Shown here: positions 10,202-24,406 of the stretch, in pieces | Numbering within the stretch: position 1 is the first letter of the stretch | Layout of the letters: each line of letters opens with the position of its first letter | NCBI GenBank assembly: GCA_023846275.1 | Contig: CM043869.1 | Span: 13,735,501-13,799,500, forward strand | From: Vanilla planifolia | Lineage: Eukaryota > Streptophyta > Magnoliopsida > Asparagales > Orchidaceae | Direction: 5' to 3' | Length of the DNA: 64,000 nt | Notes under the pieces: model-generated | Database searches by the model: none | What the model was told of the DNA's origin: nothing | The model's input: the letters and a program-made list of their open reading frames with translations, nothing else | Position numbers and translations under genes: made by a program

Positions 10202-12524
10202 TGTGGTGATCCCTCACTAGCCTTGCATTTTAGTGCCATGACATTTAATTCATTTACTTTTCTTTCTTTTATTTTGAAAACATGAAGTTTTTATTTTCTT
10301 TTTTAAGAGAACACATTGTGGAAGAAATTTTATAAAATGCATCTTTTTAATAAAACGTTAAGTGGGTTGCATAAATTAAATGGGTTCACAACAAAATCAA
10401 AATTTTTTTTTAAAGAAAACATTTAAATATTTAGACATCCAAACCTTTAAAATGTTATTTGTTTAACAACTCATAAATTAAACAAAGTTCAAATGAAAAT
10501 CATGATAAAAGCTCTTTTACATATCCATCATTCTTACATAAGGAAAATATTATCTCAACCATTATATAAATAGAGAAACTAGACATCAAAATCTTTTATT
10601 TTAATCCAACATGATCTAAGTCTCATTTATTTCCTATAGTCCCATTAGGTATCTCAATTTGACCTTAAAATGTTAACCAAAAAAGGTATGAGCCAATCAT
10701 CATTGGCTCAATAGCAAAACATGCACATATATGTAAAAACATACTTAGGTAGCCACATGCATGGTCAATTTCAATAATATAATATAATAAAAACATGTGA
10801 ATGATAAGTAATGTAATAAATGAGTAAAAAGATGTAAATCATATTTCAAGTAAAAATTGATTCATTTTTATCATTTCATCATCTTTGTAAATTTACACAT
10901 TTCTTTTATCTTTTCATCTTCTTCATGATAGATATTGGGTAAGACTTACTTCATAATAATCAGACATATTTAGGACTACATTATTTCAACATAACTAGCC
11001 TAAATAAAATGACTCTTTTGTCTCATCTTCAGAAGCATTATTTTGGAATACTAGACTTTGCTTACTCTGCACCAAATCGTTTTCTCTATTTTTTTTCTCT
11101 CTTCATAAACTAGTAATGGTAATTAATGGTTTATCTATTTTCTTTTTTCCTTTTGATGTCATTATTACATTGGCGTGATAAAGAGATGTCAATCAAACAA
11201 TTTGCATTTAACACGCTCGAGCTTCATATGAAAATCAAGCCATGCTCCAACAATTCATGTGAGAAATAAAACATATATTATCATGCCCATGATAATTTAA
11301 GCATTTCACATCATATCTTAAGGTTTTTTACTCTAACAAGTTTCATATTCACATACATACAAACTTGTTTGTCTTTCAATCAAAAGTAGTGGTCTTCTCC
11401 AAAGTTTAGGAGTTTGCTTCATGCTCTCAATTTTTCTTTTTGATGTGATCCTAACTCCTCTTAAATCCCCTTTAAATGCACATGAACACTTTTTTACTAT
11501 CTTTCCTTTTACTTCATCACACCTGGATGAGGCTAATCGCACTAGTTTTTCTTATAAAATCTTCCTAGGTTATGTCTCCTTTATTTTGATACTCTACTTA
11601 CAAGTCTTACACTCTTATCCATTTACCTTCACCAAAGGACATATCCAATTGATTTCATTCATAGATGCCTTTCTTTCCAACTTAATTGTGGTGGGTTTTT
11701 GTCAGTTGATCACTCCCTATGACAATTAACATAATCATTTGTCACTTAGTTTTAAAAATCCTTCATTTCTCTTTATTATACTTATAGAATCCATAGCTTC
11801 ATATTGTACATTAAGTCAAATCTCTCTTCATCTGTTCTTATTTTTATTTATCGTACTTATACAATTCTTAGCTTCATATTATATGATACTAATAATTGCC
11901 TGAATTTTCCATTAATTCTTATTATTGTACTTATACCATTTTATCAACATGCTCATTATGATAAACTTTAATGCATATACTTCTTACGTCATAACATGAC
12001 AATTCTACATGACACTATTCTTTTCTTTATATTATTTATACTATTGTGCTCATCATACTATGTGATTTGTTCATTTATTACTCAACTTATTCAGATTTGG
12101 GTAAGGTTTTCTTCTCATTTTATCATACTTGTATGATTTTTACTTCATACATATATGATATAATATTATCATATCACTTAGTCTAATCTTTTAAGGCGAT
12201 ACTGCATTCTACACAACAATACATATGTATGATTGGTTGGTCATACTTGCATAATATGTATTCAACCATTATATTTGTTCACATTACTTTCACTTCATTC
12301 GCATGATCATATCATATGATCATCCCTTATCATATTGTATGATTGTAACCTTTTCTATGCAATGAATACTAGCTTGATTATACAATTATGATGTGACATT
12401 TTATATTATATGATCCTTTATAAAAATTGAATTTTCACATAAATTTTTTTTTAAAAAAATCTTATAAGAATTCTAAAAAATATTTAACTCAAAATATCTT
12501 CATTTTATGATATAGAATGTTACA
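10202..12524 (-). repeat. 3' LTR (left copy) of the gypsy element
   Basis: It aligns by eye with 17757-20240 along its whole length, for example 'tgcatctttttaataaaac', the 'ggctcaatag' block and 'gctcgagcttcatatgaaaatcaagccatgctcc'-type blocks near 11215. It is 2323 bp. Its right third (11760-12430, U3 on the minus strand) is packed with TCATA...TATGA words. Open frames here, such as 11333-11729, are not genes. Confidence 0.75.
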
Positions 12525-12604
12525 ATTTTCTCTCTCATAGAAATTTAATCTCAATATCTCCTCTTCTAATTCCCATATATCCTCCTTCTCTTGGTTTGGT
12601 TGAT

Positions 12605-15600
12605 CTAATATACTCTTATTATCAAAATTTCTTTATTCATCCATTTCTTCAATTCCTTTATTAGAATTCTTATCAATTTTTCTTCATAAGTCAAGTTTGA
12701 TTGTAGCTCAAATGCATTTGAATCCAACTTTAATATATGTGCAAAAGCCATCACATACTTTCTTAATAAAGAAATATATAATACATTATGAATCCTAACC
12801 AAACTTGTTGGTAGTACTACTTTGTAAATTATTACACTACCTTTCAAATAATTTAGAAAGGTCTAATGAACCTTGGCTTAAACTTTCTTCCTTGATCAAA
12901 TTGTGTGACTCCTTTCATTAGACATACTTTTATAAAACTTGGTCTCCTTGAAATTCAACCTTCTTATGTTTAGAATCATAATACTTCTTTTGTAGTTTCG
13001 ATAATAATATATTGACCAATAAGCTCGTTTTCACTCTTTTAATACCAACATATCATAGATTAATATTTCCTTTCATATAATGGTTCAAATGGGGCAATCT
13101 CTATACTTGATTGATAACTATTATTGTAGGTAAACTCTATCAATGAAAGATGTGAATCCCAACTCCCAGCATAATTAATCCAATACACATAATCTTAGCA
13201 TATCATCCAATTTTTAATTGTTGCTTATTTTGCCCATCAATTTGAGAATAAAAGGTTGTACTAAACTTTGACCAAGTTCCAAATACCTGAAGTACTTTTT
13301 TAAGAAGTTTTGAGGTGGACAAGGACTCTTTATCAGATACTACAGACTTTGATACTTCATATAATATTATTATTTAATCAATCTATAGAAATTTTCTCTT
13401 ACTTTTTACATTGGTGTGGAAAGAGATTGTAAAGTTTCATTGGGCTTTTAATACTCTCCTTTGAATTGTTATATTAAGAACTTATTCAACATCTCTTGTA
13501 TATCCTATTCATTCTTGGCCACTAAAGTCTAGTCTTCATGTTTTAATACATCTTACTCATGCCAAGATGTATTGTAAATGAAGAGCCATGAGCTTCTTAT
13601 CATAATACTTACTTTGTGTTTCCTCTTAGTTTGGAATGTATGATTAGTTCTTATAGTAAATAACTCTATCCTCTTAATTGAAATGAAGGCCAATTTATTT
13701 CTTCTAAATTGTGGGTTTTTATCTCATGTAGTTTTTCATCTTTATTGTAATGTTCTTATAGATCTTTAAGCTATTCTACTAGTATTACAAATTCATGAAA
13801 TTTCCCTTATTAGTAATTAATTTTCATCAAATGCAACTTTTTTATTTCGATATATAATTGTGCCTCTTTGATTGTTGAGTTGTAACTGATTAAACTTGCC
13901 TTTATGTGTAAGGTATCTATCACTATATTAGCTTTTTTTGTTTGGCAGAGGATCTCTATATCATAATTCTTTATTAATTTTAGCTAATTTCATTGTAATA
14001 GATTTAATTCCTTCTATGTGAAGATAGACTTTAAAATATGATAATCTAAATAAATTGAGCCTTCACACTGAATAGATAGCCTCTGAATCTTTAAAGAGAA
14101 AATGATTGTCGTAAACTCAAAATTAGGAATGAGATAGTTCTTATCATGTTGTATAAGTTGTTAAGAAACATAAGTTATAACCTTCCCATTTTGTATTAAG
14201 ATTTCCTATAATCTTTGCAGTGATATATCCATAAAACTTGAAATTCTTGTTTTGGAATTGGTAAGGTTAATATCAATGTAGTGGTCAATTTTTACTTTAG
14301 GGTTTGTAAACTATCTTCTCACTTTTGATCCTAGATAATAAGAATTGCATTTTGGGTATTTCTTGTCAAAGGTGAAGGAATTTGAGAATTTTATTTGATA
14401 ATAAGCATTTTGTAGCTTTATTTAATTCCCATTAGTCAATGCATATATAAAGGCTACTAACCTTCTTCTAGGTATGTATGCAAGTCACCTTTTGGTTGTC
14501 TACTGCTACCCCCTTATGATGTGCCACAAGAATGAAATACTTCTTAGTCGGAAGGTAAACTTTGAGAATTTTGTAAATACTTGACGTTATTTTAATTATT
14601 GTAACATCATCTCAAGATGTTGAATGTGTTCATATTTACTTATTGAATATATTAGAATGTATTTAATGAATATGATAAAAAATCTTTCAAATATTATTTG
14701 AATGCATTGTTCATAAGATCCATGAAGATTATTGTTGCATTTTTTTAACCTATAAAGAAGTGCAACAAATTTGAAATGACCATAACAGGTCCTCAAGTTT
14801 GTCTTATGGATGTCTTCATCTTGTATCTTTAGTTAAAGCTATCCATATCTTAGATCTATCTTTGAGAATACTTTGCACCTTAAAGATGACCAAATAATTC
14901 AACTTTTTGAGGTAATAGGTATTTATTTTTGCTAACTTTATTTAATTCTTACTAATCAATGCAAACATAATAGCTACTAACAATCTTCTTGATGAACATT
15001 ATTAGTTCTCCCCAAGGTGAGATGCCCAGTCTAATAAATATATTATTTAACAATCCTCATAATTGATTCTTCATCTCTTACATTTCTATTAGTGCCATCC
15101 TATACAGTGTCAAAGAAATTGGTTTCGTACTTGACACCAAGTCTATAGAAAATTTAATATCCTAGTTAAATGGGTAAATTTTGGTAAAAAAATGTCTAAA
15201 TGTTTGCAAACTATTGGCACATTTTGTAATTATTTTTCTAATTGTGGAATTATAAATTGCTTGGATACTAGGTAATACTCACATCTTTTTTGTATTAGCC
15301 TTTTAGATTTCAAAAAAGGTATAAGGAGTACCTTCCTTTCTTTTTCAAAGTATACTAATTTTAAACAGTTCCCTTGTCTAACAATTATCTTTTTCTCCCA
15401 ATAATCTATCTAATCCATTCCAAGTATTATGTCAAATGTTGTGATATCAGTTATAATTAATTTGGAATGGAAAGGTGTTTCATTTATTTCTATCTCCTTA
15501 GTAATATGCTTGTCTACTATTATAGTTTGTCAATTTGATGTCACATTATTAGTTGAATTTCAAGTTTGCATGTCTCAATTGTTGTTATTTTACTATATTT

Positions 15601-15650
15601 GTAAAGATGAATGAATGCGATGCACCACAATAGGAAAGAAATATATAGAG
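12605..15650 (-). mobile_element. Decayed pol region of the gypsy element
   Basis: Read on the minus strand from right to left. Protease-region sequence lies around 15300-15650. Reverse transcriptase is recognisable at 14596-14796 ('MRTCYGHFKF' and an 'FIKYILIYS' block in the catalytic position). Integrase is recognisable near 13070-13150 ('LIEFTYNNSYQSS'). The C-terminal 'VLPTSLVRIHNVLYISLLRK' block is at 12740-12810. This is a fossil with many breaks and is not expected to give protein. Confidence 0.75.
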
Positions 15651-15699
15651 TACCTATGATCGCATTTAGTGATGATGGAGCTTTAGCATAGTTTATTAT

Positions 15700-16650
15700 G
15701 TAAATCCAAGGTTGTGTCATTTGTTATTGCATAAAAGTTGGATCATTTTCCTTATTATGGAATTTATTAGCATTAGAAGCCCCCCCTCAAGTAATATCTC
15801 TTCCATTATTATACTTTTTCTCCTGAGGGCATTCATTAGCATAATGTCAAAAAGTCTAACAATTGAAGCACTTGATCCCTTCTTTTTGCATTTGCCTCTA
15901 TGGAATTTTTTAGCATATCTGACATTGATGCATTTTTCTCATAATTCTTATTAGAGATCTCTCCATTAGTTTTCTTGTTCTTATTATTTTTTGTTGAAGA
16001 AAGTTTTCCTTCCTGTTTTATGTTACACTTCTTGATTTAATTAATTTAAGATCTTGCTCCATACTACATGTTTCTATTAGTTTTTTATATGAATCAAATT
16101 TTCAAGATGCCAATATATTTCTAATTGCATCTTTTAAATCTTTACAAAAAAGTTACCATCTTTTTTTTTGATGCCACAATTTTTGGAGTTTATCTAATAA
16201 GCCTTGAGAAATTCTCTTCATATTCATTTATGATCAAGTTCCTCTAATACAACCTTAATAATTCGTCTCTCATTTTTGTCCTTTGTTGAATCCAACACAT
16301 GCCACTATAGGAATTCTTGATTAAAATCATTCCAACATATTCTTGAATTTGGATTTTTCATTAAATGGAAGTCCTTTCTGTCACTGCACTAAGCAGCATT
16401 GTTTAGCACAAGCATAATTTTTTATAATCTTCATAGGCCAAACTATCAAACAAAATCTCTATTCTCTCTAACTAGTCTTTCTCTTGAAATGATGTCATAT
16501 TGCTTACAAGGTGTGGTGGCTATAATCACAAAATTTGTTTCACTAACTTATGAGCATGGAATATGTGAGAATCTCTTTCACAATCTTTGAGTGCCTCCCT
16601 CCTCAATATATCCCTTGATGTTCCTTCTCTCACATTAAACATTTCTAGCT
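15700..16650 (-). mobile_element. Decayed gag region with zinc knuckle
   Basis: The minus strand near 15800-15880 encodes a CCHC zinc-knuckle pattern ('IKCFNC' followed by 'HYANECP'), the hallmark of gypsy gag C-termini. Gag-like sequence continues to about 16650. It is part of the fossil element at 10202-20240. Confidence 0.6.
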
Positions 16651-16699
16651 ATGAGCTTGTAGTCTTTGGGCAATGTTAACCTCTCTTGAATCATAATAT

Positions 16700-17756
16700 T
16701 TATGGTTCCTTGAGGTCAATCTACACAATTCTTAGAATCTTAATATTAACATTAACATTAATATCATATTGACAGTATAATCAAATACATAATATTGTAC
16801 CTATCCCACTTCATACATGCATCCATACATCTTCTGCCTATCAATCTTTTTTTCTTTTTTTATCATTATACTTATGTTATTGTATTATACAATTTTCATT
16901 CTATAATATTTTTAATATACACTTTATCATAATATATGATGTCTATTTTTGTATTGTATAATTTTGCTTATCCTCTCTCTTCACCTTATTAGATTGGTCT
17001 GACTGATTGGGCATCGAATTCTTTAATAGAATTTTGCATGGTAAATTGTTTTATATTGTACTATATGATATTTCTTTCATCTTCCCTTTATTCATTTATT
17101 TCTATAAACATATTATTTGATGATTTTAGTTTGTAAGGTATGATTTATGCTAGTCATATTCTTTAGATTGTACTATAAAATGAGGTGTATTGTATGGTCG
17201 TATTAGTTATTCTACATACTTCTTAGATCATTTTATCATATTATATGATGGTCTTAATTGTCATTGTATAATATTTTTAGTCCACTTTTATATTTCCATT
17301 TGTTTGTATCATAGGGTATGATATTTGAGTATCATATTGTATGGTAGATTCCACTTTGTTCTGAGTCTCTAGTTTATGCCTATCATAATATAAAATTAGT
17401 GAAATCATACTACATGATTAGCTTTCTAAAACTATCCAATTTACTATGTAGATTCTAGGTTTTCTTCTCATGTTGTTTAAATAATAAAAAGCATCATAAC
17501 ACAAGAGTGTAATAGATGTGCTTTTTTCATTTAAAAGGTCTACCTACACTCTCTTCACCTAGGCTTTTAATTTCTTTCAAAGTATCACATCTAAGATTAT
17601 GGCACGACCACCAATCTTTTTTATGAGTTTTGCACTAAGCATCCATTCAAAGTTGTTTTCTTAGGTTTATCCTCCCATAAATAATTTAACCTAGGTTTCC
17701 TTTAATATCTTAGGATTGTTTCCTCCCTAACTCTTTAATCGTTTTAATACTAACCA
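16700..17756 (-). other. Leader of the gypsy element, rich in TCATA/TATGA words
   Basis: Non-coding sequence between the 5' LTR and gag. It contains many inverted-repeat words of the type TCATA...TATGA (for example 'atcattttatcatattatatgatgg' broken into parts near 17230-17260, and 'tatcatattgtatgg' near 17320), the same word type as in the LTR U3. Long leaders are common in plant gypsy elements. Confidence 0.5.
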
Positions 17757-20240
17757 TGAGGTAAACCCTCACCAACCTTTTATGGATTTTAATGTCATGA
17801 TATTTAAATCTTTTATATTATTTTCTTTTATTTTTTAAAAAAGAAAATTTTCTTTTCTGTTTTAAGAAAATGCATCATGGAAGCAAATTTATAAAAATGC
17901 ATCTTTTTAATAAAACCATTTAAAACTTTGTGGAACTAGATTTTGTAGAAACTTTTAAATGGATTCATAATGAAATTATAATTTCTTTAAATAAAACATT
18001 TTAATGTTTAAACATCCGAACCATTAAAATTTTATTATTTCCCAAAATGCACAAAACACGTAATGTCCAAATCAATATCATGATTATAGCTATTTTACAT
18101 GTCTAACATTCTTAAATAAGGAATATATTATCATAACCATTACATAACTAGAAAAATTAGACAAACATCTTCTCATTTAAGCCAACAAGGTCTAAGTCTC
18201 TTTTACAACTATGGCCTTATGAGATATCTCATTTTATCCAGAAAGTGTTAGACCGAGATAAACATGAGCCAAACATCATTAGCCTAATGGAAAAATGTAC
18301 ACATTCATATATAAAGAACCTAATACTTAGGTAGTTACATGTGTGGTCTATTTCAACAACACGATGTAATAAGAGAAAATAATAAAGTATGTAATAAGTG
18401 AATAAGTGATGTAAGGCATATTTTAAGTAAAAATAATTCATGTTTATCTTTTTATCCTCTTTATATGTTTGTTCATTTTTATTATTTTCACCTTAATTTA
18501 GATTAGTTTGGGACAATACTTCATAATGATTGGGCATATTTATGAACATATTATTTCAACAAAACAAGTTGAACAGAATGGCTCTATTGATTATCTCTAG
18601 AACTATTTTACGTTGTTAGTTATTTGGACAACTATTCATTCTATCATTGTGTAAACTTTTCCCTCCACCAAAGCCTTTTTTTATATACTCCTTACTTTTT
18701 TTTGCTTTTTTCATAAGCTAATAATGGTAATTGATGGCTTATCTATTTCCTTTTTTTCTTTTTATATCCTTATTACATTGGCATGACAAAGAGTTATCAT
18801 ATAAATAATTTGCATTTAACATGCTCTAGCTTCATATGAAAATCAAGCCATGCTCCAACTCATTATGTGTGTAATAAAGCATATAATATTATACTCACAA
18901 CATAACATGTCATATGTTAAATAAAGCATTTGCAGCATTGATACTCATAACAACATATGACCCATGCATAACAAAAAAATATCTTTTATTTAATCATTTC
19001 ATATTATCTGTTAAGATCACTACTCTTTTAACAAGCATCAACCATCAACATATAAACATATATACAAGCTTTCTTACCTCTTAATCCCAAGTAGTGATCT
19101 TCCACAATAGTTGGGAATTATCTTCGAGCTCTCAATTTTTCCATCTTTCTTGTGCCAAACTCATCTCATATCCCTTTCAAATGCATGTTAACACTTCTTT
19201 ACTCTCTTTCCTTCACTTTATCAAACTTGGACAAGTCTAATCATACTAGTTTTTCCTAAAAAAAGCTTTTAGTTTCAATCTCCATTATTTTTATACTCCA
19301 CTCACAATTCTTGAATTCTTGTCCATTTTGCTTTCACTAATGGTTATATCTAATCCATTTCATTCCTTTTCACTTTCTTTTCCAACTTAACTTTTATGCT
19401 TTTCTATTGATTGATTTCTCTTCACAATGAGTAACACCAACTATTCTCTAATTGCATTTTAAAACTTTTCCTTTTCTCTGTGTCATACTTATATATGATC
19501 AATAGCTTTGTATTGTACAATGAGTCAAATTTTCTACATCTACTCTTTTTTACATTTATCAAACTTATGCTATTCTTACCTTTGTACCGTATGATACTGA
19601 TAATTTCTTTAGTCTATCATTAAGTTTTTTTGTCATACTTATATGGTTTTATAATCATACTTATATGATACACTTAATGCATAGACTTCTTACATCATAA
19701 CTGATAGATTTCACGTATGATGATATTCTTCTTGTTATCATACTTATATGATTGTTCTCATCATACTATATGATTGTGCTTAGCATAATGTATGATGCAT
19801 TCATCTGTTACTCAAATCATTAAGATTTATTTAAGTTTTTCTTCTTATTTTGCAATACTTGTGTAATTTTTTTTACTTCATACATGTATGATACAATTAT
19901 TTTCTTATTCTTTTGATCCTTTAAGATGATACTTCATTATGCATAATAATTTAATTGTATGATATTTATTAGCCTTTATATCTATCAACATTGCTTCCAC
20001 ATTTCTTCCACCTCATTCCTATGGTTGTAATGTATGATCTCTATTGATCTTATTATATAATTATAACCTTTTCTATGCAATATATATTAAGTTTGATTAT
20101 ATAATTATGATGTGGCATTTCATATTATGTGATCCTTTATACATATTGAATTTTTAAAGAAAATTTTCAAAATCATATTGTAAGAATTTTGATAAATATT
20201 AAAATCAGTTTTTCTCTATTTTATAATAAAAGGTGTTACA
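17757..20240 (-). repeat. 5' LTR (right copy) of the gypsy element
   Basis: 2484 bp, partner of 10202-12524. It begins TGAGGTAAACCC, against TGTGGTGATCCC in the partner, and ends GTGTTACA. Its right third (19480-20120) again carries the dense TCATA...TATGA words, such as 'tcatacttatatgat'. The length difference from the partner reflects small insertions and deletions accumulated since insertion. Confidence 0.75.
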
Positions 20241-21442
20241 AATACTAAGTGGAAGGTTGCACTGGTAAATGTTTTGAGTTCTTTAATAGTCTCATCCTAT
20301 AGAGATCAAAGCCTATAAAGATAAGGGTAATCGTGGTCAATTTGAGTACCATAAGGATGTGGTTGTTGGTTCAATAAAACTCTTTAATTCTCTTGTTATG
20401 TTTTTAGGCTTTGGCAATTTCTTAAAGGTTAATCTTGTGGAGATCTTGAAGATTTCAATAAAATTAGAAGGAAAAAAATGAAAGGAGAAGAGGTTTAGGG
20501 TGATCTCCTAAAGGCTAGTCCATAGAATTCTACCTCAAAATGAAAAAAACTTAATGATGAGTTTTAGAACAATCAATGTAATACCTCGAAAATAAAGATA
20601 ATTATTTTAATGGTATTTTTGAGATTTTTGAATTATTGAGTGTTTAAATTAATAAAAATCATAATATTAATGGTGAGTCTAAGATCATAAAGAGGGATAA
20701 TTGCTAGCATTTGAAATGTTAAAAAAATGAATTTTATGGTTATTTTGAGTTATTTGAAATATGTTAAGAAATCATTCAATTTTTTGTGAAAAAATTGTAT
20801 ATCTTTAGAAAAGGTTATACAAATCTTAAGAAAGGAGATGAGTGTTAATTACGAAGTTTTAAACTATTAATAATCATAGGTATAATTTTATAGAATTCAA
20901 ATTTGAATTAATCACAAACAAAGGATCAAAGTTAAAAGAAGACTATTATTATAAATATTATTAATAAAAAATTATGATTAAAATTATTGAATAATAGTCA
21001 AAAAAAGTTATAACTAATAATATATTTTATCTAGAGTCTGATGATATTTATTTTTTTGAGAATCAGCTTGTCTAAGAGGCTATGCTTATAAAGAAAATAT
21101 TATATATATTTTTAGAAACAAATTGTAAAAGAATATTAAAAAAATTTAAAAAAAATTATGAAAATATGACAAATGGTAGAGGTTTATGAGAAAAGAAGAT
21201 AACAACATGATTATAGGCTCAGTAAGAGATATTACCTCATAAAAATAAGGAACAAGTAAAATGTTATTAAAGCAATCATCTAGTGAAGAAGTTTAAAGGT
21301 TTGATCCTTCTTAAGCAAATGATTAGCTTGAAAGAGTTACGATGCATTATGATGTTAAGAACATAAAAAAAGTCTCATTATCTAAATAATGATGTTAATT
21401 CTATGCTGCAAAGATAATGAAAAAATTTCTTAGGAGAAAGAA
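20241..21442. other. AT-rich DNA with an LTR-like start at 20577
   Basis: No gene is seen. 'TGTAATACCTCG' at 20577 resembles the TGTAACACC starts of plant gypsy LTRs, and the following AT-rich sequence has the texture of the plus-strand LTRs at 24407 and 51761. I could not find its far end, so it is not called as an element. Confidence 0.3.
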
Positions 21443-23662
21443 TGTCACACCCTGACAAAAATCTCATTCTTATATTAGTCCTAATAATATTAGGATTAGA
21501 ATAATCAGAGTTTAAACATAATTAGAGGATACTAATGATCTAACCAAATGATGAATGATGGAAAGTCTTATTCCAACTTTTGGTCAAATCATCTAATTTT
21601 AAAATCTTATCTAAGTTATTACTATGCTTTAGAAAACAAACTGATAGTTAACATCTATAATAATAATTAAAAAACAATGATACGAGATATATAACATCTA
21701 TAATAATAATAATTTTACAAATACAATCTTAATTTAATCAAGTCCATAGTGTACCCACATAACAAAATATTCTATCTCCAAAAGATATCATAATTATCAA
21801 TACTCTTTTGATATAACAAAATCTATAATTTTATTATTTATTCATAGAGTATTATCTAGAACCTATAAATTTAATTGTGCTTATTAAAGATACAAATATA
21901 AATACATATATCAAAACATTATCTCAGATACAATCATCCACATATCTTTTAAAATGCATAAACAAAAATAATATAATCTCTTAGAAAATAGGTTATTAAA
22001 CTTAATTGCTACTAACATTTCCCATCTCTTAGTGCTTTAGGAATTTTGACTTGTAGTGTACGTAATGAGTTTGAAAACCTAGCATATAAAGTTTTATTTA
22101 AATAATAAGATGAGATAAAATGATAATAAGAATTATCACCAGTAAAGTTACCACAATAAACTCATATAACTTGAGCTAAATTAAGTAATCATAAGATCTC
22201 ATGTCATAAATATTTATCTTTTATTTTATTCTTTTTAATTCTAATTTCACATCTATTTTTTTATTCTCTAATCTATTCATCTTTCACATCCCACAACACT
22301 AATATTACTAAATTGATCAATTATTTTTCTGTTTTACTTTTTTCTCATCACATAGTATGTAATGATGACATAGAATATGATGCAAAAAAAATTAATATAT
22401 TGCAATATTGAATACTAAATAATCTTACAAAATATCATACTTTATAATTATTTAAAATCTATCTACCTCCTCTCATTGGGAAACTTTTTACATTAACCTT
22501 TTTCCTTTTGCTTCCTATAAATGAATGATCAAGCACCTAATTAAAAACAACTATTACTCAATTATTATTTAATACTCATTCATATAAGATTTCTAAATCT
22601 ATGTGTTTATAATTTATTTGAATAATAGATTATAAATTTTATAAATCACTCCTATTTAAATAATGTTATCAAGATAACTAGTGTGATTTATAATTCTCCT
22701 TTAATATTATCACATAAATCCAACTCTCTTATTATGGCATCTATACATTTAAAAAATATTATTGAAAAATAATTTGAAATTATCTTCTTAAACTTTATTG
22801 CCACTTCAATCGGGTGATTTCATTAACTACTTTACACTGTTTTGTAAAAATCCTTCAAGCTTCCTCCTTTATAGTAGAAACTTCTTAACATTGCTTGAAA
22901 ATCTTTAAGTATCACCTAGTTCCTCCTCATGTGTATCGAAGGTAAGAAAATTCACAATAGCTCACTAATTCTCTTTTTCTTATATAAAAATTAGAAACAC
23001 AACACTATACCGCAAGTGCTAAAGCTCATAACCCTTTCTCATCTCAATTTTGATGTAAAATGCTAAAAATAAATCCTTTCAACTCTTAAAGCAATAAGGT
23101 GGAGTTAAGTGAGAGATGAAAGTCAATCATAGCCTTTCTTCTTTTCAATGAGTTGCTTGCAAATTACTCTTCTCATCAAATCAAAGAGGAAAGGAACAAT
23201 AATAGTAGCACATGAGTCCTCAATCTTATAGTAACTTCATAAGGCTGCACGATGGTGAGGCAATGAGGATTTGAAAGCCAATGAAGTTGATCACATGTGT
23301 GAGAGATAAAGGAGAAAACACTTATGCTAGTGAAGAAAATGGAGAAGAAAGCTAAGGTATTTTTTTGGCTTATTATGCTATTTTTAAATCATTTAATTCA
23401 TAATTTATATATTATTAATGATTTTTTAAAAAAATTATAATAAATCTAATCAAACTATGATTTTATGTAATAAACATTGACGAACTCGTGTCAACAAGGT
23501 TGATCCAATGGCATATTTATTTTTCAAATCTAACATTCTTGATAAGTATATATATATTATGAGATAATACTTAAAAATTATTATGTTAATTAACTTTATC
23601 AAAAATTAAAATCTTAATTCCTTTTATCAAATCACTTAGAATCATTTAAAATTAATATTACA
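21443..23662 (-). mobile_element. Candidate old solo LTR, Ty3/gypsy type
   Basis: It starts TGTCACACCCTGAC at 21443. A plausible partner end, ATTACA, is at 23657-23662, giving 2220 bp with TGT...ACA termini, close in size to the LTRs of the 10-20 kb element. The flanking 5-mers (aagaa, aaaat) do not match, so this is tentative. No coding sequence lies within. The orientation is a guess from the purine/pyrimidine layout. Confidence 0.3.
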
Positions 23663-24220
23663 AAAATCAATTTATTGCAAAGGACCAGTCTAGATATATT
23701 ATGAGAAGAATTTCCTCAAATTTTTTAAAATGACATGCTCAAACATTTGTTATTTAAATTGGTTATGAGTGGTACAAATTTAGTTTATAAGAGAAACAAA
23801 GGTGATATATATTTCAAAAATATTTGAAGGTTTCCATTAGAAATATTAAGTAGATTTGTATACATAACACAAACCACAGAATGTAAATTTATATTAAAAA
23901 GATGAGAGAATTATCTCAAAGATAATTATATAGAAAAGGGAAACTAGATAAGAGATTCCATGAAAAATATTATAAAACATTATTAGTCTATTCTAACTAA
24001 AGAAATAAAAATAGATTAAGAATATTTCAAGTGAATGGTAACTCGTGATAACTATTACATTGATTGAAATATGCAAATGATCTTGTGAAGATAAATAATT
24101 GAAATGGAAGGACAACTAGAAGAATTATTGAATAAATATTAAGAAATCACCTTAAGGACAGAAAATGTTACAAATACCCTTAACTATTATATAATCAAAA
24201 TGTTAGCATTTATAGTTATA

Positions 24221-24236
24221 ATATATATATATATAC

Positions 24237-24270
<34 letters not shown>
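24221..24270. repeat. AT/ACAT microsatellite
   Basis: An (AT)n run, four ACAT tetranucleotides and a second (AT)n run, 50 bp in all. Confidence 0.9.
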
Positions 24271-24406
24271 TGGAGATCGATTGATTTTCTAAGGTAATAT
24301 AATTAAAGATTTAAGAAGTGATAACTAAGAAGAACAATTAGTAATTCTAAAAGCAATAGTATGATAAATAGATGAATCCAAATGGATTTAAAAGTGGGAT
24401 GATAAA

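Larger units (their letters stand above)
10202..20240 (-). mobile_element. Ty3/gypsy retrotransposon, complete layout, heavily broken
   Basis: Two similar LTRs (10202-12524 and 17757-20240) flank an internal region. Its minus-strand translation gives the gypsy order: leader, gag with zinc knuckle, protease, reverse transcriptase, integrase and C-terminal tail. Both LTRs begin TG and end GTTACA on the plus strand. A pyrimidine tract (12525-12536) sits just inside the left LTR, as expected for a polypurine tract on the minus strand. The first bases inside the right LTR read TGG on the minus strand, compatible with a decayed primer-binding site. The flanking 5-mers (aatgt, aatac) are similar but not identical. 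The 'RIHNVLYISLLRKYV' tail and long LTRs suggest a chromovirus-like lineage. LTR identity by eye is about 70-80%, so it is old (order of 10 million years). The coding region has well over ten breaks. Confidence 0.8.
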
